DNA from: Spongilla lacustris
Lineage: Eukaryota; Porifera; Demospongiae; Spongillida; Spongillidae
DNA: 64,000 nucleotides
Reading direction: 5' to 3'
Assembly (NCBI GenBank): GCA_949361645.1
Contig: OX442425.1
Coordinates: 4,279,442 to 4,343,441 of the forward strand
Of the stretch, positions 62,464 through 64,000 are shown one piece after another. The position numbers and the translations under genes are program-made. Below the pieces are notes generated by a model that was given only the letters and a program-made list of their open reading frames with translations, searched no databases and was not told the DNA's origin. How positions within the stretch are numbered: position 1 is the stretch's first letter; every line of letters begins with the position of its first letter.

Positions 62464-63337
62464 TTCCTAAATGTAATATAGGCCATCACTGCTTAAGGGC
62501 AAAGTCTACTTGCAATGTGGCATATGTACACTTCATTTCTTATTCATTGTAGGTATGGTCAATAATCAATAGTGTAATGATTCTTTGAGTAGTGTGGAGG
62601 GGGGAAATGGGCATTTTCCCCCGAGGAGAGACCTTGCCTTTTTAGGGTGGTGTCGAACACTTTTATTTTTTGCTCCCTCCCCTCCTCACTTCTCAGAACC
62701 TACAGGTGTTACAATTGAATTTGTTTTTGACTTTATTCGTAAGGGGTGTTATGCTTGACACAAATTTCGATCTTTACCTAACTTCATTTGTTCACTAATG
62801 CCCACAAATATTCAGCACATCACCCTCTTTAGAGGGCTTCTGTGATTTCTGGCCATTGTGGAAGACTTTAAACTGTATCAACCAAAAGTTGGGATTGATC
62901 CCCAGTTATCTTTTGTGGGCATTACTGACCAAATGAAGTTAGCTAAAGATTGAAAATTGTTTCTACAGCCTACTTGCAAATGATGTCTGTTCAGTAAGGA
63001 AACAAAGAATTATGGGGGTTATACATTCATAAATATTACATACCTACATATGTAAATATCTTAGATTGGTTATATACATTTTTAAACACTAAAAAAAACC
63101 ATAGTTCCGGTAGGAACTCATTTTTTTTTTACCTCGTTTTGTTCCAAAAATTAAGGTTTAATGCTGGAGTCCTAAACTTTTTTCACCACTGAAACATCTG
63201 AATGGTGCACCACACTGGCCTTTCCTAAACCAAGGGTCGGAAGAACGAGCCGCAAATTGATTTTATAGCCAACGCGACTCGCTCCAAACTTGTAACATGT
63301 GAACCAGTCCTGTGGTGCGGACGCTGTTTGGGCATAC
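62464..63337. other. Intergenic stretch with two MITE remnants
   Basis: An inverted repeat at about 62762-62957 pairs ATCTTTACCTAACTTCATTT and AATGCCCACAAA with AAATGAAGTTAGCTAAAGAT and TTTGTGGGCATT. A fragment of palindromic MITE family 2 lies at about 62992-63060 (AGTAAGGAAACAAAGAATTA). No gene is seen, and the missing last exon of DHX15 was not found here. Confidence 0.6.
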
Positions 63338-64000
63338 CCCATAATGATGCACAGTTTTAATAATACAACTAAATCTTTTGCATGGCAAACCTAACGATCT
63401 TTGGATTTTTATAGGCACTGGACTGCTTTGTGTACGTGCAAAATTTGGCTCTATCATAACGCACAATTGAGGAGATTTAAAAGTGTCCATTTTTTCACTC
63501 ATGATGTTATGGTGTGCACTACTTAGGGGTAGTTATAAGCTACATGTATGATAATGCAGTGCCATGGCAACCATTATGCACAGATGCATATGTTTACTGC
63601 ATCACTTAATATTGTGACCATTAGAGGTGTATGGCTCCCTTCAGATGGTGGACTCCCATGTGGACATGGACCACAGCAGCAGTGATGTCTTCATCCATGC
63701 TGGGAAACATTTGGACTTTCCACGGTTACTGGCCCCCCCAGGGCAATCCCAGTCTTGCTAAATATTGATACAGGCTGTTCTCAAGATTTAACAATGGGAT
63801 ACATCTGGACAGTGGTAAGGGTAAGTTAGAGGTGTGTATCTGTATATAGGTGAGAGAGATGTGTATCTGTGTAGGTGAGAAGGACTCATACACACATACA
63901 CCATATACACACACCACATATACATATGCACACACAGGGTTGGTTTACTGTAGTTGCACTCCAGAGATGATTGCTCAGCATATTGCAGAGAGGTGTCTCT
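63338..64000. repeat. Segmental duplication, copy 2 (copy 1 at 34605)
   Basis: Closely matches 34605-35380 in the same orientation and runs off the right edge. Intron sequence is as well preserved as exons, which points to a recent duplication. Confidence 0.85.
63645..64000 (+). CDS. Second copy of the unrecognised gene's exons, cut by the window edge
   Basis: After the same CCCTTCAG acceptor, MVDSHVDMDHSSSDVFIHAG and KHLDFPR repeat copy 1 with Val to Asp at the third residue. The short second exon (LFSRFNNGIHLDSG, about 63773-63813) and the start of the third (LVYCSCTPEMIAQHIAERC) also follow with intact splice sites. No lesion is visible in the part shown. It may belong to a paralogous gene or be a duplicated fragment. 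Confidence 0.5.

Overview
The window is eukaryotic nuclear DNA from an animal, most likely a sponge (probably a demosponge). The genes have many short exons with GT-AG introns. Recognisable metazoan proteins include VPS51, HPS1, mitochondrial ribosomal protein S12 and DHX15. There is an ankyrin-Roc-COR-Death protein, an architecture I associate with sponges and other early-branching animals. The retroelement fragments resemble families I know from sponge and coral genomes. A TTAGGG-type telomere repeat is present. The species is an inference; no sequence here proves it. Intergenic and intronic DNA is full of the palindrome ACATGT and its tandem forms.

Layout. 193-3093 (-): 5' part of VPS51 (GARP/EARP tether), running off the left edge. 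3411-15636 (+): complete HPS1 (BLOC-3 subunit) in about 24 exons, head-to-head with VPS51 across a 317-bp gap. 16056-16604 (-): complete two-exon MRPS12. 16949-17953 (-): intronless seven-transmembrane receptor. About 18-28.3 kb: a transposon graveyard with palindromic MITEs, several fragments of one non-LTR-like retroelement, a 600-bp purine minisatellite, a 3-kb DNA transposon with TIRs and a dead DDE transposase, and a Gypsy-type integrase tail. 28.3-40.2 kb: mostly anonymous DNA, plus the last exons of an unrecognised gene (34995-36072) that is duplicated at the right edge (63645-64000). 40241-54687 (+): an eight-exon ankyrin-Roc-COR-Death gene of about 860 aa; its 7.2-kb fourth intron holds 11 copies of a ~399-bp satellite, a MITE and an interstitial telomere tract. 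55932-62463 (+): an intron-containing DHX15/PRP43 helicase copy with a stop at codon 6, missing helicase motifs IV-V and several frameshifts, so it reads as an unprocessed pseudogene.

How the genes relate. VPS51 and HPS1 both serve endosome/lysosome-related trafficking and share one short divergent promoter interval, so co-expression is plausible. HPS1 and MRPS12 are convergent. The ROCO-type gene looks like DAPK1 without its kinase domain (ankyrin, Roc GTPase, COR, Death). No operon-like or bacterial content was seen. The most unusual items are the multiply broken DHX15 copy, the higher-order satellite inside the ROCO intron with a telomere tract flanked by a 9-bp direct repeat, an inverted duplication of an exon boundary (51814-51995), and nested TA-flanked MITEs. 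All exon coordinates are hand-read from splice signals, reading phase and remembered protein families; no alignment was run.
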